Source: Pseudoflavonifractor sp. MSJ-37
Lineage (GTDB): Bacteria > Bacillota > Clostridia > Oscillospirales > Oscillospiraceae
DNA: 64,000 nucleotides
Direction: 5' to 3'
Assembly: GCF_018917965.1 (NCBI RefSeq)
Contig: NZ_JAHLPP010000004.1
Span: 151,471 to 215,470 of the forward strand
Shown: one piece after another, positions 1-7,468 of the stretch
How positions within the stretch are numbered: the stretch's first letter is position 1
Layout: each line of letters starts with the position of its first letter
The notes under the pieces: model-generated
The model's database searches: none
What the model was told of the DNA's origin: nothing
What the model saw: only the letters and a program-made list of their open reading frames with translations
Program-made: the position numbers and the translations under genes

Positions 1-261
1 GGCGTCCACCTCTACGGTGTAGTCATTGAGCGTGGTGCCCTCCTTGCTGTCGGCAATCAGCTTGGCGGCGCCCATGCCGGTGGGCCCGTTGAGCATCGCC
101 AGGCGGACGGTCTCCTTCTCCCCGGCAGGGGCGGGGGTGGCGGTGGCCTCCGGCGCGGCGGAGGGAGCGGGCGTCTCGGCGGCGGACTTGTGACCACAGC
201 CGGCCAGCAGGCCCAGGCTCAGCGCGGCAGTGAGTGCCAGCGCGATCCAATTCTTCTTCAT
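1..261 (-). CDS. ABC transporter substrate-binding lipoprotein (partial)
   Basis: Only the first 87 codons are in the window; the gene runs off the left edge. The N-terminus has a lysine-rich start, a hydrophobic stretch and a lipobox LLAGC with the lipidated Cys at residue 22, followed by an Ala/Pro/Thr linker, so it is an exported lipoprotein. The mature part opens with VRLAMLNGPTGMGAAKL, which resembles NMT1/SsuA-type substrate-binding proteins (COG0715); that assignment is from memory of the family and the ligand cannot be told. The start at 261 has a GGAAAGGA site about 10 bases upstream; an ATG at 270 in the same frame is too close to that site. A consensus-like promoter lies at 326-354, so the gene is the first of its operon. 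Confidence 0.8.
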   Translation of the reverse strand, partial: MKKNWIALALTAALSLGLLAGCGHKSAAETPAPSAAPEATATPAPAGEKETVRLAMLNGPTGMGAAKLIADSKEGTTLNDYTVEVDA

Positions 262-325
262 GGCATCCATTTCCTTTCCAACGGACTGGTCCTCATAAGA
301 CTAGACCGTCCTGTTCGATGGTTAG

Positions 326-354
326 ACTTTACTCGTTTTTTTGCTCCTTGTCAA
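326..354 (-). promoter_or_regulatory. Sigma-A promoter of the lipoprotein gene
   Basis: On the minus strand TTGACA (349-354), a 17-bp spacer and TAAAGT (326-331). It points at the lipoprotein start at 261. Confidence 0.8.
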
Positions 355-410
355 GCGGGAGCGCGGCGGCATAGGATGGCGCAGGAAATGAGGAGAGGAG
401 GAACACTGCC

Positions 411-620
411 ATGCTGTCACATCCGTCCGCGCCGGAGAAGATGAACTGTTATCCCAGACCGCTCGGTCCGCCGTCCCGTCCCACGGAGGATCTGGTCCAG
501 CTTCGGATCCTGGAGACCCTTTTAGAGGAGAAACAGCTCCTCATCGACTTGAACGGCGCTGTGGAGGCCCTCACATCGGCCCTCCTGGCCGTCATCCGGC
601 GGGAGGACCGGCGGCCATAG
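411..620 (+). CDS. Small hypothetical protein, 69 aa
   Basis: A 69-codon frame with a strong ribosome site (AGGAGG, 400 region) about 9 bases before the ATG. The product is soluble with no signal peptide; the second half (from about residue 26) is predicted to be one amphipathic helix rich in Leu and Glu (LRILETLLEEKQLLIDL). I do not recognise a family. It stands alone, between the divergent lipoprotein promoter and the LCP gene. The good ribosome site and helical periodicity argue that it is translated, but the frame is short enough to be chance. Confidence 0.5.
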   Translation: MLSHPSAPEKMNCYPRPLGPPSRPTEDLVQLRILETLLEEKQLLIDLNGAVEALTSALLAVIRREDRRP

Positions 621-674
621 CGAGAGCCATTCCTTACATTTTCCGAAAGGATCCGGCTTTTTCCAAAGTAATGC

Positions 675-703
675 TTGCCCCACTGAGAGACATTGGGTAT
701 ACT
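675..703 (+). promoter_or_regulatory. Promoter of the LCP gene
   Basis: TTGCCC (675-680), 17-bp spacer, TATACT (698-703). Initiation would fall near 710, upstream of both candidate start codons of the LCP gene. Confidence 0.65.
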
Positions 704-774
704 TAAAAGAAAGAGGCCCGTTGACATAATGGCCAATGGGCATGAAAGAGAAAAGAAAGGAGCCGTCAGCTCCC

Positions 775-1836
775 ATGGGAAAGCGTGTCTTGAAGCGCCA
801 GCGCAGGCCTTCCGTCCTGGCCAGACTGGGACGGATCATCTACCGGATCCTGGTGTTCCTCTCCACGGTGATCGTGGTGCTCTTCTGCGTCTATCAGTTC
901 CTGAAGCAGAGACCCAGCATCGCCGCCGACCCATCCGTCCTCCCCACGACAGTCCTGCCGGAGGCGTCCCAGCCCGCCGCGCCGGAGGCCACGCCGAACG
1001 GCGGCAGTCAGGGCCTGACCCGGAAGAAGGACACCTGGACGGTGCTCCTGGCCGCCAGTGACCAGGCCAGCGGCAACGCGGACACGATCATGGTAGCCAT
1101 GTATGACACCGTAGAGCAGAAGGCCGGTCTGGTCTCCATCCCCCGGGACACGCTCTATCTGGGCACCCGGAAGGACGGCGGACACTACTATAAGATCAAC
1201 TCTACCTATTCCTACTACGGGGCGGAGGGCCTCCGGGAGGCCGTGTCCCAGACGCTGGGCATCCCCATCGACCACTATGTGACGGTGGATCTGAAGGGCT
1301 TCCAGAAGATCGTGGACGCAGTGGGCGGCGTGGACTTCAACGTGCCGGTCCGCATGAACTATGATGACCCGGTGCAGGACCTGCATATCCACTTCTCCCC
1401 GGGGATGACCCACCTGGACGGCAAAAAGGCCATGCAGGTCTGCCGCTTCCGGCACAACAACGCCAATGACGAACAGGTGGCCTACACCGATGTGGAGCGG
1501 ACCCAGACCCAGCAGCAGGTCCTGTCGCTGATCGCCAAAAAGGTGCTGTCGAATCCCCAGAAGGTGGGGGAGTATGTGGAGATCTTCTCCAAACATATCG
1601 ACACGGATCTGAGCCTGTCCGAGATGCTGTGGTTCGTAGAGCCGGCGCTGGGCTTCGATCTGGACGATCTGTCCACCGCCACCCTCCCCGGAGACGGCAG
1701 TGTGACTTATAAGGGCTGGACCTACTGCTATGAGCTGGATCGGGAGAAGTGTCTGGACATCATCAACGAGATGATCGACCCCTACACGGTGCCCGTCACG
1801 CTGGACATGGTGGACATGCCGCAGAAGCGTGGATAG
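775..1836 (+). CDS. LytR-CpsA-Psr (LCP) family protein
   Basis: LCP enzymes transfer undecaprenyl-linked wall polymers (teichoic acid, capsule) to peptidoglycan outside the membrane. From the start at 775 the protein is 353 aa: a basic cytoplasmic tail, one membrane segment at about residues 22-43, a Pro/Ala/Ser linker, then the LCP domain from about residue 95. Family hallmarks are DTIMVAMYD, the SIPRDT motif, a KINSTYSYYG stretch, and the Arg-rich RFRHNNANDE...DVERTQTQQQ segment that binds the lipid pyrophosphate. The ATG at 775 follows a GGAG at 759-762 by 12 bases; in-frame ATGs at 736 and 742 have no ribosome site, so the longer 366-aa form is less likely. A GC-rich hairpin follows the stop. 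Confidence 0.9.
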   Translation: MGKRVLKRQRRPSVLARLGRIIYRILVFLSTVIVVLFCVYQFLKQRPSIAADPSVLPTTVLPEASQPAAPEATPNGGSQGLTRKKDTWTVLLAASDQASGNADTIMVAMYDTVEQKAGLVSIPRDTLYLGTRKDGGHYYKINSTYSYYGAEGLREAVSQTLGIPIDHYVTVDLKGFQKIVDAVGGVDFNVPVRMNYDDPVQDLHIHFSPGMTHLDGKKAMQVCRFRHNNANDEQVAYTDVERTQTQQQVLSLIAKKVLSNPQKVGEYVEIFSKHIDTDLSLSEMLWFVEPALGFDLDDLSTATLPGDGSVTYKGWTYCYELDREKCLDIINEMIDPYTVPVTLDMVDMPQKRG

Positions 1837-1854
1837 CAGATGATGGAAGCGAGG

Positions 1855-1890
1855 CGGCCCCGGCCGACGCGGATGCGTCAGCCGGGGCCG
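1855..1890. terminator. Hairpin between convergent LCP and tyrA genes
   Basis: A 16-bp stem with one mismatch and a GGAT loop. The T-rich flank on the plus side is broken (TTCCATCTTTATTT), so it is a moderate terminator for the LCP gene and perhaps also stops tyrA transcripts. Confidence 0.6.
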
Positions 1891-1898
1891 TTCCATCT

Positions 1899-2774
1899 TT
1901 ATTTCAGCAGATCGGGGCCGGGCAGGTCCATCTCCCGCTTGCGGCCGGCGGAAAAGGCCAGCTTTTTGGCCAACTCCTTGTCATCGCCGGAGGCTAGGGT
2001 GTCCCGGTAGGACTCCAGATGGCCGATCAGCCGGTCCAGTACTTCGGTGAGGGCGGGGCGGTTCAGCGAGAAGAGCTGGGTCCAGAGGTCCACGTCCAGG
2101 GCCGCCACCCGGGTACAGCCCCGGAAGGAGGAACCCTCGAAGCCCCGGCACTGGAAGAGCATGGGGTCATCGCAGACGCTGACGGCGATGATGTGCATGA
2201 CCTGGCTGGTGTACGCGATCATGGCGTCGTGGTCCTCAGGCGTGGTCTTGTACACGTCCCGGCAGCCGATATGGACGGCCAGCCGCTCCATCAGGGCCAG
2301 ATGCTCCGGATCGCTGTCCTCCCGGGGGGTGAGGATCAGGTGGCTCCCCTGGAACATCTCGGGGAAGGCGTGCTCGATGCCGGAGAACTCGGTGCCCGCC
2401 ATGGGGTGACAGCCGATGAAGTCCACGTCCGGCGGGAGAGACTTGGCGGCCCCATCCATGATGGCGGTCTTGATGCCGCACACGTCCGTGACCAGCGCGC
2501 CGGACTTGAAGTGGTCCTTATGCTCCTCCAGGAAGCGGAGGATGCCCTGAGGATGGAGGGCCAGCATGACCACGTCGGCCCCGCCGATGACCGAGGCGGC
2601 GTCTCCGGTGACGAAGTCGCCTACGCCATGCTCCGAGGCAAAGCGGAGGGTGGGTTCAGACACGTCCACGCCCACGATCTCAAGATCCTCGAAGCCCTTG
2701 AGGGCCATGGCCATGGAGCCGCCGATCAGGCCCAGGCCCACGACCACGAGGCGCTTTTTCCGCTCATCTGCCAT
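1899..2774 (-). CDS. tyrA: Prephenate dehydrogenase
   Basis: Oxidatively decarboxylates prephenate to 4-hydroxyphenylpyruvate with NAD, the committed step to tyrosine. The 291-aa product has the Rossmann glycine motif GLGLIGGS at residues 13-20 and the substrate-site motif HPMAGTE at 123-129, followed by the helical dimer domain. There is no chorismate mutase or ACT domain, so it is the short monofunctional type. It starts three bases after aroF stops and has a GGGAGG site, so the two genes are one transcript. Together they sit behind a Tyr-codon leader, which fits control by tyrosine supply. Confidence 0.93.
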   Translation of the reverse strand: MADERKKRLVVVGLGLIGGSMAMALKGFEDLEIVGVDVSEPTLRFASEHGVGDFVTGDAASVIGGADVVMLALHPQGILRFLEEHKDHFKSGALVTDVCGIKTAIMDGAAKSLPPDVDFIGCHPMAGTEFSGIEHAFPEMFQGSHLILTPREDSDPEHLALMERLAVHIGCRDVYKTTPEDHDAMIAYTSQVMHIIAVSVCDDPMLFQCRGFEGSSFRGCTRVAALDVDLWTQLFSLNRPALTEVLDRLIGHLESYRDTLASGDDKELAKKLAFSAGRKREMDLPGPDLLK

Positions 2775-2777
2775 GGA

Positions 2778-3797
2778 TCACACCTCCCGGCCCACGCAGG
2801 GGGCGATGGCAGCCAGCTTGTCCATCACATCCTTGAACTGGTCGGGGGTGATGGACTGAGCGCCGTCGCACAGAGCGTTCTTGGGGTCGTTGTGGACCTC
2901 GATGATCAGGCCGTCGGCGCCGGCGGCCACGGCGGCCATGGCCATCCGCTCCACCATCCAGGCCCGGCCGCAGGCGTGGGAGGGGTCCACCACCACGGGC
3001 AGGTGGGACAGGCTCTTCACCGCCAGCACGGCGGACAGGTCCAGAGTGTTGCGGGTGTAGGTCTCGAAGGTCCGGATGCCCCGCTCGCAGAGGATGATCT
3101 TCTGGTTGCCGCCGGCCATGATGTACTCCGCGGCCATGAGCCACTCCTCGATGGTGGCGGAGAGGCCCCGCTTGAGCAGGATGGGCTTGGTGGTCATGCG
3201 GCCCAGCTTCTTCAGCAGGTCGAAGTTCTGCATATTGCGAGCGCCCACCTGGATCACGTCCACGCACTCCTCGAAGAGCTCGATGTACTCGGTGCCCATG
3301 ATCTCGGTGACGATGGGTAGGCCGGTGGCCTCCTTGGCCTTCTGGAGGAGCTTCAGGCCCTCACACTCCAGGCCCTGGAAGGAGTAGGGGGAGGTACGGG
3401 GCTTGAAGGCGCCGCCCCGGAGGGCCGCCGCGCCGTCGGCCTTCACCGAGCGGGCGATGCCGGTGATCTGCTCCTCGCTCTCCACGGAGCAGGGGCCGGC
3501 GATCACGGCCAGCTTCTTGCCGCCCACCATGGTGCCGCTGCCCAGATCGATCAGAGTATCATCGGGGTGGTACTTGCGGTTGGCCTTCTTGTAGGGCTCG
3601 GTGACCCGCATGACCTTCTCCACGCCGGGGAGCTGCTCCAGCAGCTCCTGATCGATGTTGGCGGCGCTGCCCTCCGCGCCCAGGACCGTGGTCTCAGAGC
3701 CCTTGGAGATGTTGACCTTCACGCCGCCGGCCTTCATGGCCTGGATGGCCTCCTGGAGCTGCTCGGGGGTGAAGCCGTTCTTCATGATGACGACCAT
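2778..3797 (-). CDS. aroF: DAHP synthase (3-deoxy-7-phosphoheptulonate synthase)
   Basis: Condenses phosphoenolpyruvate and erythrose 4-phosphate, the first step of aromatic synthesis. The 339-aa protein is the type I-beta form: a ferredoxin-like N-terminal domain (about 1-70), known in relatives to bind Tyr or Phe for feedback inhibition, then the barrel. Barrel signatures include AGPCSVE, FKPRTSPYSFQG, LLKRG, CERGIRTFE and DPSHACGR. The start at 3797 has an AAGGAAGG site; the next in-frame ATG at 3785 is less well placed. The gene lies about 60 bases past a strong intrinsic terminator that forms the end of a leader-peptide attenuator, so its expression should depend on terminator read-through. 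Confidence 0.95.
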   Translation of the reverse strand: MVVIMKNGFTPEQLQEAIQAMKAGGVKVNISKGSETTVLGAEGSAANIDQELLEQLPGVEKVMRVTEPYKKANRKYHPDDTLIDLGSGTMVGGKKLAVIAGPCSVESEEQITGIARSVKADGAAALRGGAFKPRTSPYSFQGLECEGLKLLQKAKEATGLPIVTEIMGTEYIELFEECVDVIQVGARNMQNFDLLKKLGRMTTKPILLKRGLSATIEEWLMAAEYIMAGGNQKIILCERGIRTFETYTRNTLDLSAVLAVKSLSHLPVVVDPSHACGRAWMVERMAMAAVAAGADGLIIEVHNDPKNALCDGAQSITPDQFKDVMDKLAAIAPCVGREV

Positions 3798-3860
3798 ATC
3801 GTGTTCCTTCCTTTCTTATCGTGAAACATATGGTGGGCGGCCCGAGGCGCCGCGGAAACG

Positions 3861-3897
3861 AAAAAGACCGCGGCCGCCCGGAGGGGCTGCCGCGGTC
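3861..3897 (-). terminator. Attenuator terminator before aroF
   Basis: On the minus strand a perfect 9-bp GC stem (3889-3897 with 3866-3874), a 14-base loop and a T run at 3861-3865. It lies between the leader-peptide stop codon (3957) and the aroF start (3797), the expected place for a transcription attenuator. The competing antiterminator pairing was not worked out with certainty. Confidence 0.85.
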
Positions 3898-3956
3898 TGG
3901 TGTTCCTCCGTTCCCCGGTGGATCCGGGGGCGGGGACATCCATCCTGACGAGCCGG

Positions 3957-4034
3957 TCATGGGCAGGCAGACACGCCGCTGCTAAAGTAATAGCAACGGT
4001 AATAGCCATATCCAAGACCGACAGTACGGATCAT
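3957..4034 (-). CDS. Tyrosine-rich leader peptide of the aroF-tyrA operon, 25 aa
   Basis: A 25-codon frame that is too short for routine gene callers. It begins with ATG at 4034, 10 bases after AGGAGG (4045-4050), and ends with TGA. Residues 9-17 read YGYYRCYYF: five Tyr codons and one Phe codon within nine. A small hairpin (3978-3997, 7-bp stem) covers these codons in the RNA, and the intrinsic terminator at 3861-3897 follows about 60 bases after the stop. This layout is that of ribosome-mediated attenuation: scarce charged tRNA-Tyr stalls the ribosome on the Tyr codons and should favour read-through into aroF-tyrA. The peptide itself probably has no other role. The mechanism is inferred from layout. 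Confidence 0.85.
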   Translation of the reverse strand: MIRTVGLGYGYYRCYYFSSGVSACP

Positions 4035-4068
4035 AGGACGGTGTCCTCCTTCTTGGTTCGATGTATGC

Positions 4069-4097
4069 ACTTTAGCACTTTTTGTTATTGAAGTCAA
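4069..4097 (-). promoter_or_regulatory. Promoter of leader peptide-aroF-tyrA
   Basis: Minus strand TTGACT (4092-4097), 17-bp spacer, TAAAGT (4069-4074). Initiation near 4062 places the leader ribosome site about 12 bases into the RNA. Confidence 0.85.
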
Positions 4098-4138
4098 CCC
4101 CTGTTTTCGATTTTTTTGCCGCGCTCCTCCGGCAAGCC

Positions 4139-4167
4139 TTGCGCTCCGGGGCGGAATGGGATATCAT
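4139..4167 (+). promoter_or_regulatory. Promoter of nadE
   Basis: TTGCGC (4139-4144), 17-bp spacer, TATCAT (4162-4167), divergent from the aroF promoter. Confidence 0.6.
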
Positions 4168-4255
4168 GGTATCGTGCAAATCACCTGCCGCGGAGCGGGA
4201 TCCCACCGGGCGGCCGGCGGGGCCGGGACGCGGCCCTCAGAAGGAGGCTGTTTCC

Positions 4256-6262
4256 ATGCGCGATGGATTCATCAAGGCAGCGGCCGGCACCCCCAAGATC
4301 CGGGTGGCTGACTGCCGATACAACGCCGAGCAGATCTTCACGCTCATGCGGGAGGCAGACAAGCAGGGCGTCCGGATCCTGTGTCTCCCCGAACTGTGCA
4401 TCACCGGCTATACCTGCGGGGACCTGTTCCTCCAGGACACCCTGCTGAAGGGGGCGGAGGAGGCTCTGGCCACCATCCTGGAGGCCACCAAGCATCTGGA
4501 CATGGTGACGGCGGTGGGCGTGCCCGTGAAGCACCGGAGCAAGCTCTACAACTGCGCCGCCGTGATCCACCAGGGCAAGATCCTGGCCCTGGTGCCCAAG
4601 ACCTATCTGCCCAACTACGGGGAGTTCTATGAGAAGCGCTGGTTCGAGTCCTGTCCTCAGGGAGACCGGCTCTTCTCCTACTGCGGCCAGGAGGTCTATC
4701 TGGGGGCTGATGTGGTGTTCCCCTGCGAGACCATGCCCGGCCTGACCATCGGCGTGGAGCTGTGCGAGGATTTGTGGGCCAGCACGCCGCCCTCCGTGGC
4801 CCTGGCGGAGGCGGGGGCCACCGTGATCCTGAACCTGTCCGCCTCGGACGAGGTGGTGGGCAAGGCCGACTACCGCCGACAGCTGGTCTGCGGCCAGTCC
4901 GCCCGGCTCCTCTGCGGCTATATCTACGCCAACGCCGGGGAGGGGGAGTCCACCACGGATCTGGTGTTCACCGGCCATGATCTGGTGGCGGAGAACGGGG
5001 CCCTGCTGGCGGAGCGCCGCTATGCCACCGGACTCACCGTGTCCGAACTGGACGTGGACCGGCTGGAGCATGAGCGCCGTCGCATGACCACCTTCCGCTC
5101 CGCCCCGGAGGGGGACTATCTGACCATCCCCTTTGCGCTGGAGCCCGCCACCACGACTCTGACCCGGCACATCAGTCCCCTGCCCTTCATCCCGGAGGAC
5201 GCGGGAGAGCGGCGGGAGCGTTGTGACGAGATCATCCTGCTCTCCGCTCTGGGCCTCAAGAAGCGGATGGAGCACAGCCATGCCAAGACGGCGGTGGTGG
5301 GGCTCTCCGGCGGCTTGGACTCCACACTGGCCATCCTGATCGCCAGCGTGGCCATGCATCTGATGGACCGTCCCAACAGCGACATCATCGCTGTGACCAT
5401 GCCCTGCTTCGGCACGACCGACCGGACTCGGGACAACGCCGTGGAGCTGGCTGAGCGTCTGGGGGCCACCCTCAAGCGCATCGACATCGGCGAGGCAGTG
5501 AAGGTCCACTTCCGGGATATCGGCCAATCCATGGAGGACCACTCCGTCACCTTCGAGAACGGTCAGGCCCGGGAGCGGACCCAGGTGCTCATGGACATCG
5601 CCAATCAGAACGGCGGCCTGGTGGTGGGCACCGGCGACCTGAGCGAGCTGGCCTTGGGCTGGGCGACCTACAACGGCGATCATATGTCCATGTACGGCGT
5701 CAACGCATCCATCCCCAAGACGCTGGTGCGCCATCTGGTGTCCTTCGTCTCCGACGACAAGGCCGACGAGGACCAGCGGCTCTCCGCCGTCCTCTCCGAT
5801 ATCCTGGACACCCCGGTCTCCCCGGAGCTCCTGCCCGCCATCGAGGGCAAGATCGCCCAAAAGACCGAGGACCTGGTGGGGCCCTATGAGCTCCACGACT
5901 TCTTCCTGTATTATGCGGTGCGCTGGGCCTTCCCACCCAAGAAGGTCCTGCGGCTGGCGGAGCACGCCTTCGGCCGGTCCTATGACCGGGCCACGATCCT
6001 CAAGTGGCTGAAGAACTTCTACCGACGCTTCTTCGCCCAGCAGTTCAAGCGCTCCTGCCTCCCCGACGGTCCCAAGGTGGGTTCCGTCACCCTCTCCCCC
6101 CGCGGCGACTGGCGGATGCCGAGTGACGCGGTGGCGAGCCTGTGGCTGGACGAGCTGGAACCGATCGAGTGGCCTCCGTCCCTGACTCTCCACGATCGAC
6201 TCTACACGAAACGGAGATATCCGGATGAACGAATATTGGGATCTTTTTTGGACCTTTGCTAA
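4256..6262 (+). CDS. nadE: Glutamine-dependent NAD+ synthetase
   Basis: Makes NAD from deamido-NAD, ATP and glutamine. The 668-aa protein has the two expected domains. The N-terminal nitrilase-type glutaminase shows the catalytic triad Glu46 (LPELCITGY), Lys115 (VPKTYLPN) and Cys170 (VELCEDLW). The C-terminal synthetase has the ATP-pyrophosphatase P-loop SGGLDST at 351-357 and GTGDLSELALGW. The start at 4256 follows AAGGAGG by 8 bases; the frame is open upstream but without a ribosome site. The last 38 bases overlap the first chromate transporter gene, so the three genes are likely co-transcribed. Confidence 0.95.
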   Translation: MRDGFIKAAAGTPKIRVADCRYNAEQIFTLMREADKQGVRILCLPELCITGYTCGDLFLQDTLLKGAEEALATILEATKHLDMVTAVGVPVKHRSKLYNCAAVIHQGKILALVPKTYLPNYGEFYEKRWFESCPQGDRLFSYCGQEVYLGADVVFPCETMPGLTIGVELCEDLWASTPPSVALAEAGATVILNLSASDEVVGKADYRRQLVCGQSARLLCGYIYANAGEGESTTDLVFTGHDLVAENGALLAERRYATGLTVSELDVDRLEHERRRMTTFRSAPEGDYLTIPFALEPATTTLTRHISPLPFIPEDAGERRERCDEIILLSALGLKKRMEHSHAKTAVVGLSGGLDSTLAILIASVAMHLMDRPNSDIIAVTMPCFGTTDRTRDNAVELAERLGATLKRIDIGEAVKVHFRDIGQSMEDHSVTFENGQARERTQVLMDIANQNGGLVVGTGDLSELALGWATYNGDHMSMYGVNASIPKTLVRHLVSFVSDDKADEDQRLSAVLSDILDTPVSPELLPAIEGKIAQKTEDLVGPYELHDFFLYYAVRWAFPPKKVLRLAEHAFGRSYDRATILKWLKNFYRRFFAQQFKRSCLPDGPKVGSVTLSPRGDWRMPSDAVASLWLDELEPIEWPPSLTLHDRLYTKRRYPDERILGSFLDLC

Positions 6263-6821
6263 GATTGGAGCCTGTACCTTCGGCGGCGGCTATGCCATGT
6301 TGCCGATCCTCCAGCGGGAGCTGGTGGAGAAACGGGGCTGGACCACGGAGGAACAGCTGTCGGACTACTTCGCGATCGGGCAGTGTACCCCCGGCATCAT
6401 CGCGGTGAACACCGCCACCTTCGTGGGCCACAGCCGAAAGGGGAAGGCCGGCGGTGTGACGGCGACTCTGGGCGTAGCGTTCCCCAGCCTGGTGATCATC
6501 GTGGCGATCGCTGCGTTCCTCCAGAACTTCGCGGAGCTTTCAGTGGTGGTCCACGCCTTCAACGGCGTGCGGGCCTGTGTGTGCGCCCTGATCTTCTCCA
6601 GCGTGCTCAAGCTCCGGAAGAGCACGATCATCGATCGGCCCACCCGGATCATCTTCGGGATCGTGCTGGTCCTGTCGGTGCTGGGGAACTTCGTGACCTT
6701 CGCGGGCTGGTTCCCCGGCGGCGCACTGGTGGACCGGCTCCTCTCCCCTGTGGTGCTGGTGGTGGCGGCCGGCGTGGCCGGCCTGTGCATCCGGGCGGCG
6801 AAGGGAGGGGAGCAGGCATGA
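6225..6821 (+). CDS. Chromate transporter, first subunit
   Basis: A 198-aa membrane protein of the CHR family, in the short two-gene form in which each gene is one half of the long ChrA. It shows the family motif FGGGYAMLPILQRELVE near the N-terminus and GQCTPGIIAVNTATFVG, with about five to six hydrophobic segments. The ATG at 6225 lies inside the end of nadE (GGAG site 10 bases upstream). Its stop overlaps the next start (ATGA). In CHR members of anaerobes the true substrate is often unknown; chromate export is a family name here, not a demonstrated role. Confidence 0.88.
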   Translation: MNEYWDLFWTFAKIGACTFGGGYAMLPILQRELVEKRGWTTEEQLSDYFAIGQCTPGIIAVNTATFVGHSRKGKAGGVTATLGVAFPSLVIIVAIAAFLQNFAELSVVVHAFNGVRACVCALIFSSVLKLRKSTIIDRPTRIIFGIVLVLSVLGNFVTFAGWFPGGALVDRLLSPVVLVVAAGVAGLCIRAAKGGEQA

Positions 6822-7396
6822 CCTATCTGCACCTCTTCTTCGAGTTCTTCAAGGCTGGTCTCTTCTCTGTGGGCGGCGGCCTGGCGACCATCCCCTTCCT
6901 GACGGACATCGGCGCCCGGACCGGATGGTTCGACTCCGGCGACCTGGCTAATATGATCGCGGTGTCCGAGTCCACCCCTGGCCCGCTGGGGGTGAACATG
7001 GCCTCCTACGTGGGCTACCATGTGGGGGGCGTCCCGGGCGGCGTGATCGCTACGGTGGGCCTGATCTGCCCCTCCGTCATCGTGATCCTGATCATCGCCG
7101 GGTTCCTCCAGAAATTCCGCCAGAGCAAGCGGGTGGAGGACGTGTTCTATGGACTGCGCCCTGCCTCTACAGGCCTGATCGCGGCGGCGCTTTTGCAGGT
7201 CTGCTCGATCGCTCTGATGTTCCATAAGACCGCGCTGCCCGACCAGGGAGTCGTGCGGACGGAGCTGTTCTACTGGCCGGCGGTCGCGCTGGCGGCGGCG
7301 GTGTTCTTCGCCATGCGGGAGAAGCACTTGAAAAAGCTCCACCCCATCGTGTTCATCGCCTTCTCTGCCGTGATCGGCATCCTGTTCCAAATGTAA
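6818..7396 (+). CDS. Chromate transporter, second subunit
   Basis: The 192-aa partner of the preceding gene, starting in a 4-base overlap with its stop and with a GGGAGGGGAG ribosome site. It repeats the family pattern: FSVGGGLATIPFLTDIG at about residues 15-31 and SESTPGPLGVNMASYVGY, again with five to six membrane segments. The two subunits are expected to insert with opposite topology and form a heterodimer, as described for short-chain CHR pairs. A perfect palindromic terminator follows. Confidence 0.88.
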   Translation: MTYLHLFFEFFKAGLFSVGGGLATIPFLTDIGARTGWFDSGDLANMIAVSESTPGPLGVNMASYVGYHVGGVPGGVIATVGLICPSVIVILIIAGFLQKFRQSKRVEDVFYGLRPASTGLIAAALLQVCSIALMFHKTALPDQGVVRTELFYWPAVALAAAVFFAMREKHLKKLHPIVFIAFSAVIGILFQM

Positions 7397-7413
7397 ATGT
7401 AAAATATGGAACG

Positions 7414-7447
7414 AGAGCGCCCCGGATCGGCCGATCCGGGGCGCTCT
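7414..7447. terminator. Bidirectional hairpin between chromate transporter and proA
   Basis: A perfect 17-bp inverted repeat without mismatches. It lies between convergent genes and probably serves both; the T tracts on both sides are short. Confidence 0.75.
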
Positions 7448-7468
7448 GTCGTGTTATGGGCCATGGCC

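Noticed and set aside
3782..4015. A 77-codon frame over the aroF leader
   Set aside because: It lies in another frame from the leader peptide, crosses the attenuator hairpin and has no ribosome site.
4181..6193. A 670-codon open frame opposite nadE
   Set aside because: It is a shadow of GC-rich third positions in nadE; it has no ribosome site, is rich in His/Gln/Gly repeats and matches no family. Similar long antisense frames at 766-1896, 18687-20630, 23089-25179, 38694-40676, 42678-44876 and 59556-61892 were dropped for the same reason.
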